Origin: Ficedula albicollis
Lineage: Eukaryota; Chordata; Aves; Passeriformes; Muscicapidae
Reading direction: 5' to 3'
Assembly: GCF_000247815.1 (NCBI RefSeq)
Contig: NC_021672.1
Location: 72,573,973-72,637,972 of the forward strand
Length of the DNA stretch: 64,000 bases
In this document: positions 52,401 through 64,000 of the stretch, piece by piece
How positions within the stretch are numbered: position 1 is the first letter of the stretch
How the letters are laid out: each line of letters begins with the position of its first letter
Made by a program: the position numbers and the translations under genes
Notes under the pieces: generated by a model
Told to the model about the DNA's origin: nothing
The model's database searches: none
The model's input: the letters and a program-made list of their open reading frames with translations, nothing else

Positions 52401-55400
52401 GAAAGATGAATCTGGTAAGAGTAATCTACTCATTCTACATTAAAAATATTTTAAGATAATTCATTTACAGATTTGCATTTTGTTTAAAAAAAGATTACCA
52501 TCATTTGAGATAACTACTCTTGAAACGTAGGAACACCATCCCTATGTTTTCTGAAAAAATTAGACATCATGAAGATACTGTCCATTTTTATTTTCACCAT
52601 GTTCTCTTTTTTACATATATTTTAAACCTGACATTGGAGCAGGGAAAGAGTAGAGAAGTATTATGAAAAAACCATCTCAGATTTTGTTCCTAAACTGCTG
52701 CACATCCCTATGTTTTCTGAAAAAATTAGACATCATGAAGATACTGTCCATTTTTATTTTCACCATGTTCTCTTTTTTACATATATTTTAAACCTGACAT
52801 TGGAGCAGGGAAAGAGTAGAGAAGTATTATGAAAAAACCATCTCAGATTTTGTTCCAAAACTGCTGCAGGAATTAACCTCTCTTGGAAATTTAAAAAAAA
52901 TAAATCAAGCAACATGTCTAACTTTTCATTTTACCAAACTAAAGGAAGGCTGACCCAACACCTCCATTCAGTAACTTCTAGCTAAATTATCTACAAAACT
53001 ACCCACTATGTGCACATCTACCACTCTGAGAGTGCAACGAAAACCAAGTTATTTCTATTTTTGCCCCTCTGAGAAGCACAACTGTACCTAGTACAAACAA
53101 TATGGACATGAAGGAGACACGAGACACATCCAAGTGCAAGTCACTGAGCTGGTACCTTGTTCCATCCACTGGCATGAGCAGCTGCCTCCTGCGTGCGCTC
53201 CCGATATTCCTGATACGTCACCGGCCTAAGGGAGTTAAACCAACGCTCAAAGTTAGAAAAGGAAATAAAAGAACACGAATAAAAGAAAGTTCTCCGTTTC
53301 CAGAGGACAAAAATCTTTCACATGTATTACAGCAAGTAATTTTCAAGAGGTAGCAAGTTCTGTGTTTCAGGACATAAAACACCAGCACCAGACAGGGTCA
53401 GGAAGGCATCACCTTTCTCCCACTTACACACTTGGATATAACTGGTTAATTGAATTTCCTAATAATTTGATACTCTACAACTTAAAAGACATTAGATAAG
53501 TAGGTTCTCTGATATAGTACAAAATTCTAAGCTCTTGCATCTGTGTTTTTTTATAACCTAAGACTTTTAAGACAGAACATTCTAGTAAGAAATTCATGCC
53601 TAAGCCAGAGGCCAATGGAGAGTAAAATTTTGTAAACAATACAGGTTATGGACTAACAAAGACTGTCTGACTGCATTAACATATTAGAGTTGAAACCTTT
53701 TTTTGCAAGAAACAGCACTTTTGATCACAAAACCCCTTCATGCTTCAGTAGAAACCTCTATTCCAGATTTATCACATCCTTACTTCTCCGAATTGATGAA
53801 ATTCCCCTCTTGCTCTAAGATCATTTGGCATCTAAGAGTCAATAAAAGCAAAGGCTTTCTGCCAAGTGACAGCAGAAGATGCACTGCTTCAAAAGCAGCT
53901 GTCCTCAGCCAGATCATTACAGAAGGCAAGTTCAGACTTCAGTTTAATGGAAATAGTGGTAACTGGCATTGGACAGAAAACTGCTCATTGAACTCCAGGA
54001 CCTGTTGTGATCTGGCAGCCTACTGTACCATAACACTTGCTCATATGCACGTCAGAGGGCAGGAAAATATAAGTCCAATTAATAAGTATTGCATCAAATA
54101 GCACTGCTCTGGCAACAGGGGGGAAAGAATAGAGTTAAAGCACACTGGGGAAGAGTTTGTCATTTTAAGGGCACTCTCTTGACTTCCTTGGCACATTAAT
54201 TCTTTGAAACCAAATCTAAATCAATCAGTGGGATGAGAAGAGCAGGAACAGCTGCAGGAAGGATATTATGAAGAGATTAAACAGTAACTCTAGTTTGCCT
54301 TATAAAACGGCAATCCAGTTTCACAGGCATTTCAGACTTCATGTATTTACATTCATAAACAAAAAAAAATGACCTGGAATGTAAATATTTTCCTATAGAA
54401 AACACAGCTGAGGACATCAGGGTATCAACAAGCTAGAACCACTTAAATGCATGGCTGCATTCATGCAACTCATCCTAAAGCAGCACTTTGCAACTCTAGC
54501 TCTCTACCAACACATTTTGGAGGTCACTCAGAGAAGCCTCAAGAAGTTCACATGAATCCATTAAATTTCAGGCTGGTAATTGCAATACAAGATGCAGTCC
54601 CAACTTCAGCATTTCAGCAGCAGCCACAGTGCAAATGGAAACATCTTTGAAAAAGCAAATGGAAACTCACTTGCTAAGCAAGCTCTGCAGTGCTTTGTGC
54701 AGATGTTCCTTCAGCTCCTGGGACACTTTCTCCCCCAGATGAGCCAGGCAGTCTTCTATTGAGCTCTCTGGATTGGCAGGGCTGAACACTGGGGAAGTGT
54801 GGCAGTCAAACCCTGTAGTGGTAAATGCTGAGAGAAGAAGGCACACAGAATAAAACAGATTCACAGAAGAACATCAACAGTCTCAGATGTCTTATCCCAG
54901 CAGTTTACATGAGGGATGAAAAAAACCACAGCTCTGTAGTCAAAGCATGCAACGAACTAATCATAGTAAAAAATGTCCAAATACATTCTGAAGGTGCTAC
55001 TTACAAGGCAGAGATTGAGCTACATTTCCCCACCAGCTCTTGTTTCACAACTGCATCCTAACCAGCAAGTTTGCTGAATATGCAGCTATTCTCCCATTTT
55101 AAGCTGATGCCAACCCAGATGGAGCAGCAGAAGAGGCTCTTTTCATAGTACACTTGCCCACACATGGACATCTCTGCAGCAGTACTAGAGTACTGGCATT
55201 TTCAATATTATTTTGTTCATATAACCTTTTCCTTCTCAGTCTAAAACTTCTAAGAAAGCTCCATATGAATGAACTTAAGCAGCCCTAGAGTGTTTGTATT
55301 TCAGATTTCTGGTTTGCAACACGCATGCAAAGCAAAGATGGGTTTGACATCACTCCTTGCTGGGAGTCCTATAAAAACCACATCTACAGGTCAAAGGATA

Positions 55401-55858
55401 TCACAAAAATAAACGTGGTGGACGGGAGAAATCTGACACTCCTTGAAATATTAGCTCCTGAGGGCTTCTGCCATCAAGTGCAGCAGCTTAAGGGCTGCTT
55501 ACTTTTCATTATTTACAGCAGACTATTAAATGCCATCCAGTTGTTTGCTTTGGCCAGGCTCCACCACTCCACATGGTAACCTTTAACTATTTTACTCCAT
55601 GTGACAATGTGTACAAATCTTGGGGGGGAGGAGGATAAAGAGATTCAACATATTCAAAAATCTCTTTAGCTGGAGTACCTGTTACAAATTAACCACCATT
55701 ACAGTGCATAGAGATTATGGATTGAAACGGGAAAACCTGAAGAGCACCTTCCAAGATTTCTTCATCGAGACGTTTTAGCTCCTCCTCGATTTCTATTTTA
55801 ATCTTCTCCAAAGCCTCTTTCTCCAGAGCAGGCTGTGCCATAAGCTGTTGTTGAGTCC
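36610..55858 (-). CDS. BCL2L13: BCL2L13 (BCL-Rambo), 5' end not in window
   Basis: BCL2-family protein anchored in the mitochondrial outer membrane, known as a mitophagy receptor (a counterpart of yeast Atg32) that binds LC3 and affects mitochondrial fission and apoptosis. Joining 55858-55748, 54827-54671, 53225-53156, 48545-48402 and 37410-36610 on the - strand gives 426 full codons with consistent phases and GT-AG junctions. In order: an acidic helix (EKIKIEIEEELKRLDEEILE), the conserved FSPANPESSIEDCLAHLGEK region, BH1/BH2-like segments ending in YSADFIIQQGGW, an acidic stretch (ESEEEEYPG), two SLPVSL repeats, the LC3-interacting motif within SWQQV, a variable acidic region, and a C-terminal membrane anchor followed by RKK. 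The first coding part of the family's roughly 485-residue protein is missing and should lie beyond 64000. The gene converges on BID. Confidence 0.93.
37702..37876. repeat. Tandem repeat with internal inverted repeat, ~2.5 units
   Basis: A 70-bp unit (37702, 37772, and a partial third from about 37839) contains a palindromic pair: atcttgtcaggtta (37720-37733) and its exact reverse complement taacctgacaagat (37753-37766), separated by about 19 bases. Each unit could form a 14-bp stem. Copies differ by single bases (ttaaaaatg versus ttataaatg). Confidence 0.88.
39739..40205. repeat. Abutting direct repeat, ~235-bp unit x2
   Basis: Copies begin at about 39739 and 39975 (ctgtggtgtgacatgagaag). 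They differ mainly in the length of an internal A run, a deletion beside it (acacaccaacaagg versus acaccaagg) and one substitution (ggcctcaag versus ggcctgaag). Confidence 0.9.
42645..42736. repeat. Abutting direct repeat, 46-bp unit x2
   Basis: Two identical 46-bp copies starting tctgaaggtacaaaaaaaag and ending atatagatcaac. Confidence 0.92.
43098..43145 (+). mobile_element. CR1 LINE extreme 3' tail
   Basis: The stretch gatccttgtgggtcccttcc followed by aacctaggatattctatg matches the closing part of CR1 elements. Only the last few dozen bases remain, and the end overlaps a 47-bp direct repeat. Confidence 0.65.
43131..43219. repeat. Abutting direct repeat, 47-bp unit x2
   Basis: The copies aggatattctatgcttgtat... 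begin at 43131 and 43178 and run to ccccacaccaac. Confidence 0.88.
43539..43649. repeat. Abutting direct repeat, 56-bp unit x2
   Basis: Copies at 43539 and 43595 begin gacaccaccacccagctagt and differ at two bases (gaaatggattc versus gaaacggatta). Confidence 0.9.
45120..45212. repeat. Purine-rich (GGA)-type tract
   Basis: About 90 bases almost wholly A and G on the + strand, with many GGG/GGGG runs (gggaggggagaggaggagaa). On the BCL2L13 strand it is a polypyrimidine tract inside the intron. Such tracts can form quadruplex or triplex DNA; no function can be assigned. Confidence 0.75.
45607..45710. repeat. Abutting direct repeat, 52-bp unit x2
   Basis: Copies at 45607 and 45659 begin gctgaattacaattctaatg and differ at two positions (gtgtggg versus gtatggg; actcattg versus actcgttt at the end). 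Confidence 0.9.
48402..48545 (-). CDS. BCL2L13: BCL2L13 exon with BH1/BH2-like region
   Basis: 144-nt exon (48 codons, phase 0 at both ends) with acceptor tgttttttaaag and donor tgg|gtaaga. It encodes VLVPLVLLQQFLMELTRRGQ and YLEDYSADFIIQQGGW. The closing I-I-Q-Q-G-G-W is the BH2-type signature, and the segment is almost identical to the mammalian protein. Confidence 0.96.
50943..51185. repeat. 105-bp direct repeat split by adapter sequence
   Basis: Copies 50943-51047 and 51081-51185 (tgatgtgctattctttgccc ... atcctttcag) look identical. They are separated by 33 bp, of which 27 are sequencing-adapter sequence. This strongly suggests that two contig ends covering the same locus were joined wrongly. 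Confidence 0.95.
51048..51074 (+). other. Illumina sequencing-adapter contamination
   Basis: The 27 bases contain ccctacacgacgctctttcc followed by gatct. They match the 3' part of the Illumina TruSeq universal/read-1 adapter with one extra T in the CTCTT run. This is artificial sequence, not genomic. Confidence 0.95.
52537..52868. repeat. Abutting direct repeat, 166-bp unit x2
   Basis: Copies 52537-52702 and 52703-52868 begin catccctatgttttctgaaa and differ at about one base near the end (ttcctaaactg versus ttccaaaactg). Confidence 0.92.
53156..53225 (-). CDS. BCL2L13: BCL2L13 exon (PVTYQEY...GWNK)
   Basis: 70-nt exon with acceptor actcccttag and donor aacaag|gtacca. It completes the split Lys codon and reads PVTYQEYRERTQEA to HASGWNK. 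The human counterpart has the same PVTYQ start and HASGWNK end, so the exon is secure although too short for simple frame finding. Confidence 0.94.
53226..54670 (-). other. BCL2L13: BCL2L13 intron
   Basis: Intron from donor gcaa|gtgagt to acceptor aactcccttag. A 132-codon + strand frame lies in it but has no recognisable features. Confidence 0.75.
54671..54827 (-). CDS. BCL2L13: BCL2L13 exon (BH3-like region)
   Basis: 157-nt exon with acceptor cttctctcag and donor agcaa|gtgagt. It reads AFTTTGFDCHTSPVFSPANP, then ESSIEDCLAHLGEKVSQELK and HLHKALQSLLS. It is strongly conserved with mammals; the DCLAHLGEKV helix corresponds to the BCL2-homology part of the protein. Confidence 0.96.
54828..55747 (-). 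other. BCL2L13: BCL2L13 intron
   Basis: Intron of 920 bp bounded by donor gaag|gtgctc (a weak GT site beyond the first two bases) and acceptor cttctctcag. Nothing else was recognised. Confidence 0.75.
55748..55858 (-). CDS. BCL2L13: BCL2L13 first exon visible in window
   Basis: 111-nt exon with acceptor tggtttctttcag and donor gaag|gtgctc. It starts with two bases of a split codon, then TQQQLMAQPALEKEALEKIK and EIEEELKRLDEEILE. The second half matches the acidic helix of the mammalian protein. The N-terminal half is less conserved, so the left border is slightly less certain. The upstream exon needed to supply the split codon was not found in the window. Confidence 0.88.
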
Positions 55859-56085
55859 CTGAAAGAAACCAGTGAAATAATTCAAATGTTTTAATTTCAT
55901 GTTTCGAACGAGGAACGTGGTATTGAAATGTTAGGTATAAAGGAATTTGAGATGAAAGTTTGATTTCAGAAAGTAACAAGTATGATCCCTCCAGAGGGCT
56001 TATTACAAAAGTTTTATTACACGAACCCAGAAACAGATAAATTTCCAGGCTATTCAAGGTAGAACTGGTGTTTTAAATATTTTTA

Positions 56086-56130
56086 AAACAAACAAACAAA
56101 CAAAACCAAACCAAAACAAAAACAACTGTA
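56086..56130. repeat. (AAAC)n-like simple repeat
   Basis: Imperfect run of caaa/aaac units (acaaacaaacaaacaaaacc and onwards). An ordinary low-complexity tract. Confidence 0.8.
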
Positions 56131-56817
56131 AGGCTACAAACAGAACACATAGGAACTTTAAAAGCAACATCTTCAATTTAAGACCAAAATCAAACCAAGG
56201 CACATAAACAATCAGCCACTGTACCTAATACACTTATTATCAAACTACACCAAAACAAAGCAGACTAGCATAACCTTGATTTTTAGTAGCAAAATATAAA
56301 ATTTATATTGACACCTTCAAAATCTACAACATTCTCAGAGCAACTATGCAATGACATCAATGAAGAATCCTGAAACCTGTGAACTGTGCATCATTTCCCT
56401 GGTCATGAGGAGTCTACAGGCCACAATTTAACACTGGGTTCACAAGTAAGACTTGTGAAGACTTGCAAAGGACCTCAGAATTGTCTGTCAGTTGTCAATT
56501 CTCCTCTCCTAATCCAGAAATGTAGCAATTTGAAATGGCTGCATATCCCCAGAAGTCCACATGCCATAGTTTGGCATCACAAATACATTTTCTATGTGCT
56601 GACTCTAGATATTGGTAACAAAAAGTTGTTTTAGCCTTATCAGTCAGGGTTACACAGACTCTCAATCAACTTAATCGTTATGCTGCACCAAGAGACACAA
56701 AACTGTTCCCAAACAAACCCAGGCATTCAGGACATTTGAATTTCTCACCCTTTCTGCACCTACACCAAGGGCTACAATTCTACCTAGACAATGTTCTGCT
56801 CTACATTCTTCATTCAG

Positions 56818-56917
56818 TTGAAGAAAACAAAAATGGGAAAGGATTTGTATCTGTAATGGTGGTATCATATGAATCAATTTCCTCCTCATCACTTTCATTT
56901 CACATCCAGATCTTCAG
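56818..56917 (+). other. Putative antisense exon A
   Basis: 100 nt between a pyrimidine-rich acceptor (gctctacattcttcattcag) and a consensus donor (cttcag|gtaagt). With two leading bases in a split codon, 32 codons are open and two bases remain at the end, which matches the phase of exon B. The peptide (KGFVSVMVVSYESISSSSLS within it) is not a family I recognise. It is a prediction from splice-site shape only and could be chance. Confidence 0.3.
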
Positions 56918-57803
56918 GTAAGTCCTGTAACAGCCAGTGGAGCTTTCTGGCACATCTTTTTTCATTCCAGTTTTGAAGGTGCTAAATCATAACTTGATGC
57001 CTGTTTTCCTTGGTTTGTTTCTCTGCTGGAACTCACTTTAAGTGTCGTCTTGCCTTCCCTCTTCTTCCACAATGGACACACATAATCACTAGATTTCACA
57101 AAAGGGTGTGTAAAAGCACTCAACACACACAAAAGTGTAGTGAAGTACACTGTGCCTTTTCTGAATTAAAAAAAAACACTAGACAGTAAGCTTTTAAGGT
57201 CTCCTACAATTGAAAAATATGTTAAAAATCCACATTATCAACCCACTGAATGTGTGTTCATGCTTAACAACTCAGCACAAGAATCCCTCTAAACCAATGT
57301 ATGCTTAAGTCAGTATAAACTGTTTTCATATATTTCTGTGACCAGTCTAAAAGAACAATGACAGCCAGTTAAATTCCATTTGACTTAACCACACATGTTC
57401 AGAATAACTTAGCTTCTTAAATCCCTTTCCAAGTAGTGTCTCTTTGCCACTCTGAGTAATAAATTCCAGAGAGGAGCAAACTTGTTTCCTCCTTTTGGTT
57501 AATGCCCAGTCAGTCCCTGTCAGTTGCCTCTTTGAAAAACTGAACCACTGCTCTGGAGTCGAGTGCAACAAGTGTGTGCAAATGCCAACCCCTGTGTGAA
57601 CCTGTGCTTTCCCCGTGTAGGGAAGGGACAGAGGGACAGACCCATTCTCACAGGACTAATGTGACGATGATCACCCATGACAAGCTGTCATACTTGATAA
57701 GAAGTCACCCAGAAAATGGAAGGAAGAGAAATTCCACTGCTGCTAGTTAGCTATCCAAACAAAAGAGCTGTTTAGATAATCAGCACTGCAGTCAATGGTT
57801 TCC

Positions 57804-57969
57804 ATCTCGTAACACCCACAACTTTGCAGCAGCTGCTGATTCCGAGAGCACCTGACTGTTCAGTCATGCCAGAACATCAAAACCCTATCTCGTAACACCC
57901 ACAACTTTGCAGCAGCTGCTCATTCCGAGAGCACCTGACTGTTCAGTCAAGCCAGAACATCAAAACCCT
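57804..57969. repeat. Abutting direct repeat, 83-bp unit x2
   Basis: Copies 57804-57886 and 57887-57969 begin atctcgtaacacccacaact and differ at two bases (tgctgattcc versus tgctcattcc; tcatgcc versus tcaagcc). Confidence 0.92.
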
Positions 57970-59264
57970 ACCCCTCCTAGAGCAGTGACTTTGCACTGTT
58001 TATTCCCCTAATAAAGAATGGATTTCAGCTTTCTGCATCTCCTGGATGTACACTGCTACCAACAAACACTGCACACAGCACTGGAGAACAGCAACAGCAA
58101 AGGTCCTAAGTGAGGGGTATCTTTTTCTCATTTAGCCAACTTCCAAGTCACAAACAGGTAGAAGAAAACAGTAACACCAGCTTATTTTAGATGAGAATAT
58201 ATTTTCATTAACAAAGATGCAAATGGTCACACCAGAAATGCTGTTTGTAAGAGCCATGAGCACTGAATGCCTCCCTGTGCTCAAGAAATGGGTTTGCCTC
58301 TTCTGGGCTTTTGGTAAATCAACTCTGCACAGCCTCTTCCCAACCCAGAGGCACAACAAACCTCTGTTCTGTGTTCTTACACAACCAAGTTAGTGCATTC
58401 TACTCTCTATTTCTGGAATAAATGGTCATTTTGGCACAATTATGCTCCTGTTAAGATTTTGGGTTTCAGGTATTTGGAAGTAACCTAAAAAGTAGAGGAA
58501 AATGTGTTCTGAAAGTCCATCCAGCACTGCATCAGGGAGCATCAGACTAACAAATCAATGTAATACTTCAGTAAAACTCCAGAAGCTCAGCAACAATACA
58601 AGAATAACCCGTTTGCCAGGTTTGATCCCAGGAGGAGGAGGGATGGGAAGTCATTCATCAGAGCTACAGAGTCTGCACATCTCATTTTAACAGTGCTTGA
58701 GCCAAAACTTCAGCAACAAGGGACAACAGCAACTATAAGGAGAGACTGAAAAGATTCCCTTTTAGTTCAATGGAATGAAGGATGATTAGAAATCTCCTGA
58801 TGTCACAGACTGCTCCTCATTTTTTTCTTTCATGCCTGTAATTTTAATTTAGTAGTATCTTCATTTTCGAGTTCTCCTAGGTCTCTATATTAACTTCTGC
58901 ACAGTTGACTTAAATATTTACTTTCAGCATGACTGTAATATTTCTTTAACATCTCAGACTTTTTAAAACATGAATGAAGACTCTAAAATTACTGTAAGCA
59001 CTGAGAAGTGACAAAGACATACAAAATCTCTTTACAAATGTATTAATCTGTTTCCTTTAATGAAAAGTACATCCATTACACCAGCAAACTCCAGACCAGG
59101 GACTGCCACACGTGGATGGAGCCCTCGATTTCAGAAATGTTTAAAAGAAGAACTTTATAAAACATAAGAAGGCTCAGCTTAAAAGAGACTGAAAAAGTCT
59201 AAAATACTAAAAAGAGACAAGATACTGCCATCTAACACTCTATTTTTTTCCTTTCTTTTTGTAG

Positions 59265-59404
59265 GCAGGAAGGAATCAAGTGGGAATTCTCCTTTTCCTT
59301 GCCTCAGTTCAGGAATATCACCATGAACTGGACTGCTCTGACCCACAATGTGAATCTTTACAGCCCAACCAGGTCTCTTTTCCCTAAGAGAAGGCCTCTA
59401 ACAG
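59265..59404 (+). other. Putative antisense exon B
   Basis: 140 nt with a strong acceptor (tttcctttctttttgtag) and a perfect donor (aacag|gtaagt). After one leading base, 46 codons are open (including KWEFSFSLPQFRNITMNWTA, with two N-x-T/S-like sites: NIT and NWT), then one base remains. Phase agrees with exons A and C. The product is not recognised. It lies on the strand opposite BCL2L13, 110 bases before the second poly-C run. Confidence 0.35.
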
Positions 59405-59513
59405 GTAAGTTCATCATCTAAGTTAAAACCATCTAAAAAACTCCATTTCCTACAAGGCAACAGTAGATACCCTGTGTGTGGGAAACCAGGAAAATGGCTC
59501 AATCACTATCTGC

Positions 59514-60244
<731 letters not shown>

Positions 60245-62664
60245 TAGTGTGAAACTGTCAGAACCTTGCACACCTCTTGACTAAACTGTCACCATGCAGT
60301 AGCAGCACCGACTACAAATCTTTCAGATGCTCTGTAAACAAAGGGATTGTTTAAGATCTTTCACTCTTCACCTCAAGGAAAACACAGAAAAACCACTTTT
60401 CTTCACAGTGTTTGTCATAGCCACAAGCACGGGATGGTGTCAAGCAATAGAGGAGTAGATTAAAAAGGAGAAATACATTAAAAGTCGCTCCTTGATAAAA
60501 TACAAAGAAACAAAATACAAATACATTGAATCACAAAACCAAACTTGAAAAGTTAGTAATACTAACAACTGCAGCAGAGTAGAAGCTTCTGTAAAGAGAG
60601 TGACTTCAGGGGGAAAAGTGCAAAGATGTTTCCCAATACTCAATAATTATTGTCTGTGTCTGAACCAGTACTTACGGGTATGACAAGAGTTCTGAAACAT
60701 ACAAAGCATCCCTCCACAATCTAATGAACAGACAGCTGAGAGCTTCCACACATTTTAAATGTATGTACTCATCTGTTGCCTCAAACCACGCTGACTTACA
60801 CAGGTGATGCTACTCTATGTGTTTTATCAATTTATCTCATTTGTTCACCTACCTGAAAACCTACCAGAAGTAACAGAATTTACTGCTAATGGATTTTGCT
60901 TTAAACAAACTGCAGTGGTTGTTATGTAGAATCACTATTCTGGCAAAACAAATAGGAAAAATCTCTCAAAGCACTGGCCAGTTAAATTTGCTGGATTTAC
61001 CTCTGGAGACACTGAAATCCTTCACAGAACACTACAGAGCTATAATGTTAAAAGACTGGCTTGTCCAGTAAAATTGTCTTTTCTGCAAGAGTCTAGAATA
61101 CTGTGGCCAGCTCTCTCTTCAGTCCCTGTTCTAAAAAGAAGAGAGCAAAATAAAATTTCCAAATGCTCATCAGGTGTTGATTTAGATCAACCTTATTTGC
61201 TTGAAGCCAGAAGTGATTGAAACCATTCTTCTTGCAGCAAAACCAAGAGACTCAAAAGGAAACACAGCAAAGAAATTTTCTACATAACTTCTCTGAATTT
61301 TCTAGTCACTCAATAAAACCCCTCCAAAAACCATCAGTCTCACAAAGCACATTAGGCCTACAAAAAAATGAGAAGTTTTACCTGGAAACCTATCAACTTA
61401 TCTTAAAGTTTTAATCTTATCTCAGTTTTTGAAACAGAAAGACGTACACCAGAAAAAATAACAGTACAAAATGCAGGAAAACAGAGGCAGATGATGGTAG
61501 CAGGGAAGGACAGGGAACAAACAAAAGCATTCAGTCTCTCCTAACCAGTTCTGGTGGACAGAGATAAAATAATACCACTCCTGTTGGGAAGGATCACTTT
61601 TTTGGTTGGGTGTTTTTGACCCACCAGATACCCTTTCTAGTTTACCTGGAGTGATGAAACTTCACTGAAATCTGGGAGACTGCTGTACAAGGAAGCTCAG
61701 GGGAAATACAGAAATCCTAACAACACCCAGTGCAGATTTTTTCCTCACCTCCCACGTTCTGTGCACGTGCAATGGAAAGGCAGAAGATCCTCCAGCAGGT
61801 GACAGAAGGTGGCTGGAACTGGGATCCTGCACTGAACTGCCCTCTAGAGGAGTCCCTTACTCTCCCACTCACACAGACAAGTAAGTTAATTTAACTCCAT
61901 CAGGGCAAGCTACAACTTGTCTTCCTGCAAACTCCCACTACAATGAGTATGGTTCAGAAAACAGACCAGAAGTACAGTCTTATTTGGATTTGAGAAAAAT
62001 AAATGAAGGGAAAGTACTGCAAACCAGAGTAAAGGCCTCATATGAATGAAAAATAAAATACAGGAAGTGTTCTGCAACTGGAAACAGGCAAGAGGCAAAA
62101 CTGCTGCTTCATTGCTTCCCGTGGAAGGTGTCTGCACAATAACCAAATCAAAGCAAAAAGGAATAAGGACAGGGTTTTTTTTACTGGAATCCTCTCAATT
62201 CACAAATCAATGGTGTTCAGCCATAGAGTAGAAAGACTCCTGACCAGCATTTTGAAGTGCTACAGAAATACACAACGGAAGGAACTGGGATCACTCAAAG
62301 TGTTGTATCAACAGCTGGTGATGGTGCTTGGAACACACACTGCCAAGCAGGAAGCAAAGCTGTGCTGCTGTTAGCCCTGCTGTGTCTGTCACCAAACCCA
62401 CAAGTCTCCTCCTCATTACAGGACTCCAGACATTTCTATTTCCCAGAGGTATTTCCTACCTCTCTTGCTCTAACCAGGTTTCCCAGCTCATGAACAGGAC
62501 CATAACACCCAGCTAAACCTCCCAGCAGTGCATTAGGCAGGGCAGGAAATATCCATTATGGGCTGTGCTCCCCTCCTAGGGGATTGCAGATTACAGCAAG
62601 CAGGCATCAGCTACATGCCAAACAACAACACTGGGTATATTAACTGCTCAACAGCCAATGGAGA

Positions 62665-62810
62665 TGCACACAGCACTCTGATATAACCACACACATGAGG
62701 GAGTGCAGCTCAAACTGCTTAATTACAAGCTGCACACAGCACTCTGATATAACCACACACATTAGGGAGAGCAGCTCAAACTGCTTAATTACAAGTGCTT
62801 AATTACAAGC
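62665..62810. repeat. Abutting direct repeat, 66-bp unit x2 plus short third piece
   Basis: Copies at 62665 and 62731 begin tgcacacagcactctgatat and end tgcttaattacaag, and that last 14-base piece is repeated once more directly after. A few substitutions separate the copies (catgagggagtg versus cattagggagag). Confidence 0.9.
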
Positions 62811-63853
62811 AAGGTGAGAAAAAGTAGGAGAAAGGACTTTCAAAATGTAGCTAGCACACAAAATAAACCTCTCAGAAGCATGCAAAGCAGAAAACCACCA
62901 CCAGCAAAAGTGAGTTAGGAAAAGAATGAAACAAATCCTGAAGCAGAAAAATAAAAGATAAAGTGTTTGCTTAGTTCAATACAGCCTAAAGTTCATTCAA
63001 AGCATTACAAAACAGAGTGAGAAACAAGTTGGCAAATTAAAAGTAAGGCAAAATTATTTAATCCAGAAGCTTTGATCTGAAAGCAGCAAAAACACTGAAA
63101 GAGAGACCTAATTAAAGTGAAACATGACCAGGAGAGGAGACATTGTGGACATTGTCTGGTTTGGGGAATGAGGTGGCAAAAATTGTAGGAAGATTTCCTT
63201 TTTAGAAGTCATAAAGGATGAATGCTTCAGAGTATTTTAGTAGCAAATCCAACTGCAGATTGCTGTCACACAAGCTAACACATCTAAACAAAATCTGACA
63301 AGTGAAGTCCTCTTAAGTGACTACAAAATTGTCATTTAAGCATTTGCAGCTTCCTCTCTAGAAAGTTTAAATACACCTCTGTAATTCAGACCAGAAGCTT
63401 AGAGGTTTCAGTAATGAGAATCAACTGATTCTGAAATGGAAAGGTTTCACCTCAATTTGCAAACACTTCAAAGGTAACTACAGCCAAATAGTTTTTTAAA
63501 AGCTTTAAGACTAACATTTTCCTTTCTGAATCTTCCATTTATAGAACAGAGCAGACTCTCACACATTGAACCTTTATATGCACTCAATACAATGAGATGC
63601 TATTGCTTAAATTAGCACATTTTCCAACAAAGGTTTTTATCAAACAGTAAGGTGCCTCTCCTTTCATGAACCACAAATGCAGTCAAAGTGGAAGTAGCAA
63701 ACATACCTTAAATATATTAAGGTTAATTATATGAATTAAATACACTAACATTAATATAATGAATTATATATAATATAACCAGCATGTGCTATGTGCTTTA
63801 GTGCCAAACTGAAGAGCAGTTTTCATAACTTTGATGTAATCTTTTCTTTTTAG

Positions 63854-63874
63854 GAATTTCTAACTTCATGACAG
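63854..63874 (+). other. Putative antisense microexon C
   Basis: 21 nt between acceptor atcttttctttttag and donor gacag|gtaagt. Its phase (two bases completing a codon, six full codons ISNFMT, one base over) continues exon B without a stop. Length divisible by three would let it be skipped without a frame change. It could equally be two splice-like sites close together by chance. Confidence 0.25.
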
Positions 63875-64000
63875 GTAAGTTCAGTAAACGACAGAAAATG
63901 CACTCCTAAATGATGGTTCAAAGAGATTAAAAAAAAGATTGTGAAGACTGTCTCTGGTTTGGGGCTTTCTTATCCTCCTTTCATCAGGATATGTTCTGAA

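Larger units (their letters stand above)
48546..53155 (-). other. BCL2L13: BCL2L13 intron
   Basis: Intron from donor aag|gtacca to acceptor ttttttaaag. It holds the adapter-bearing repeat (50943-51185) and a 166-bp repeat pair (52537-52868). No other exon was recognised. Confidence 0.75.

Noticed and set aside
60664..60706. Possible 16-nt minus-strand exon between tttcag and gtaagt near 60675-60690, as a missing BCL2L13 exon
   Set aside because: Too short, and it does not encode anything like the conserved BCL2L13 N-terminus.

Overview
This is vertebrate nuclear DNA, almost certainly from a bird. Intron-split genes with GT-AG junctions sit in long non-coding DNA, and the recognisable transposons are CR1 LINE fragments with the avian-type 3' end. 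Two neighbouring BCL2-family genes can be read exon by exon. BID, the BH3-only death agonist, is on the + strand and ends at 29157. BCL2L13 (BCL-Rambo), a mitochondrial outer-membrane protein and mitophagy receptor, is on the - strand, with its five 3'-most coding exons between 55858 and 36610. The genes converge, as BCL2L13 and BID do in the mammalian 22q11 neighbourhood. By that synteny, the exon-free DNA at 1-4330 may be the 3'UTR of MICAL3, but I could not confirm this from coding sequence.

Layout. 1-4330: no coding exon, ending in A-rich sequence with polyadenylation-like motifs. 6950-7137: CR1 tail. 7208-8434: pure C for 1227 bases. 8435-8776: GC-rich DNA that may be the BID promoter and first exon. 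8777-20130: non-coding, with several abutting direct repeats. 20131-25066: two nearly identical 2468-bp tandem copies, each holding the exon with the BID start codon. 25402-29157: remaining BID exons. About 29986-36609: BCL2L13 3' flank or 3'UTR with a CR1 insertion. 36610-55858: BCL2L13 exons and introns. 55859-64000: a further BCL2L13 intron with a second C run (730 bases) and three + strand exon-like segments whose reading frames join. The first BCL2L13 coding exon or exons were not found and probably lie beyond 64000.

Function. BID is cut by caspase-8 to expose its BH3 helix and activate BAX/BAK at mitochondria. The predicted 181-residue product keeps both the LQTD|G cleavage motif and the BH3 core. 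BCL2L13 keeps its tail anchor and the WxxV LC3-interacting motif within SWQQV.

Quality warning. The window carries clear signs of assembly error. An almost complete Illumina adapter (51048-51074) lies between two copies of a 105-bp direct repeat. At least 15 other abutting repeat pairs or groups with few differences are present, and two C runs of implausible length. Many of the tandem duplications, possibly including the doubled BID start exon, may be unmerged haplotypes or contig ends. I found no convincing undescribed biological system. The best biological lead is the possible antisense transcript inside the BCL2L13 intron.
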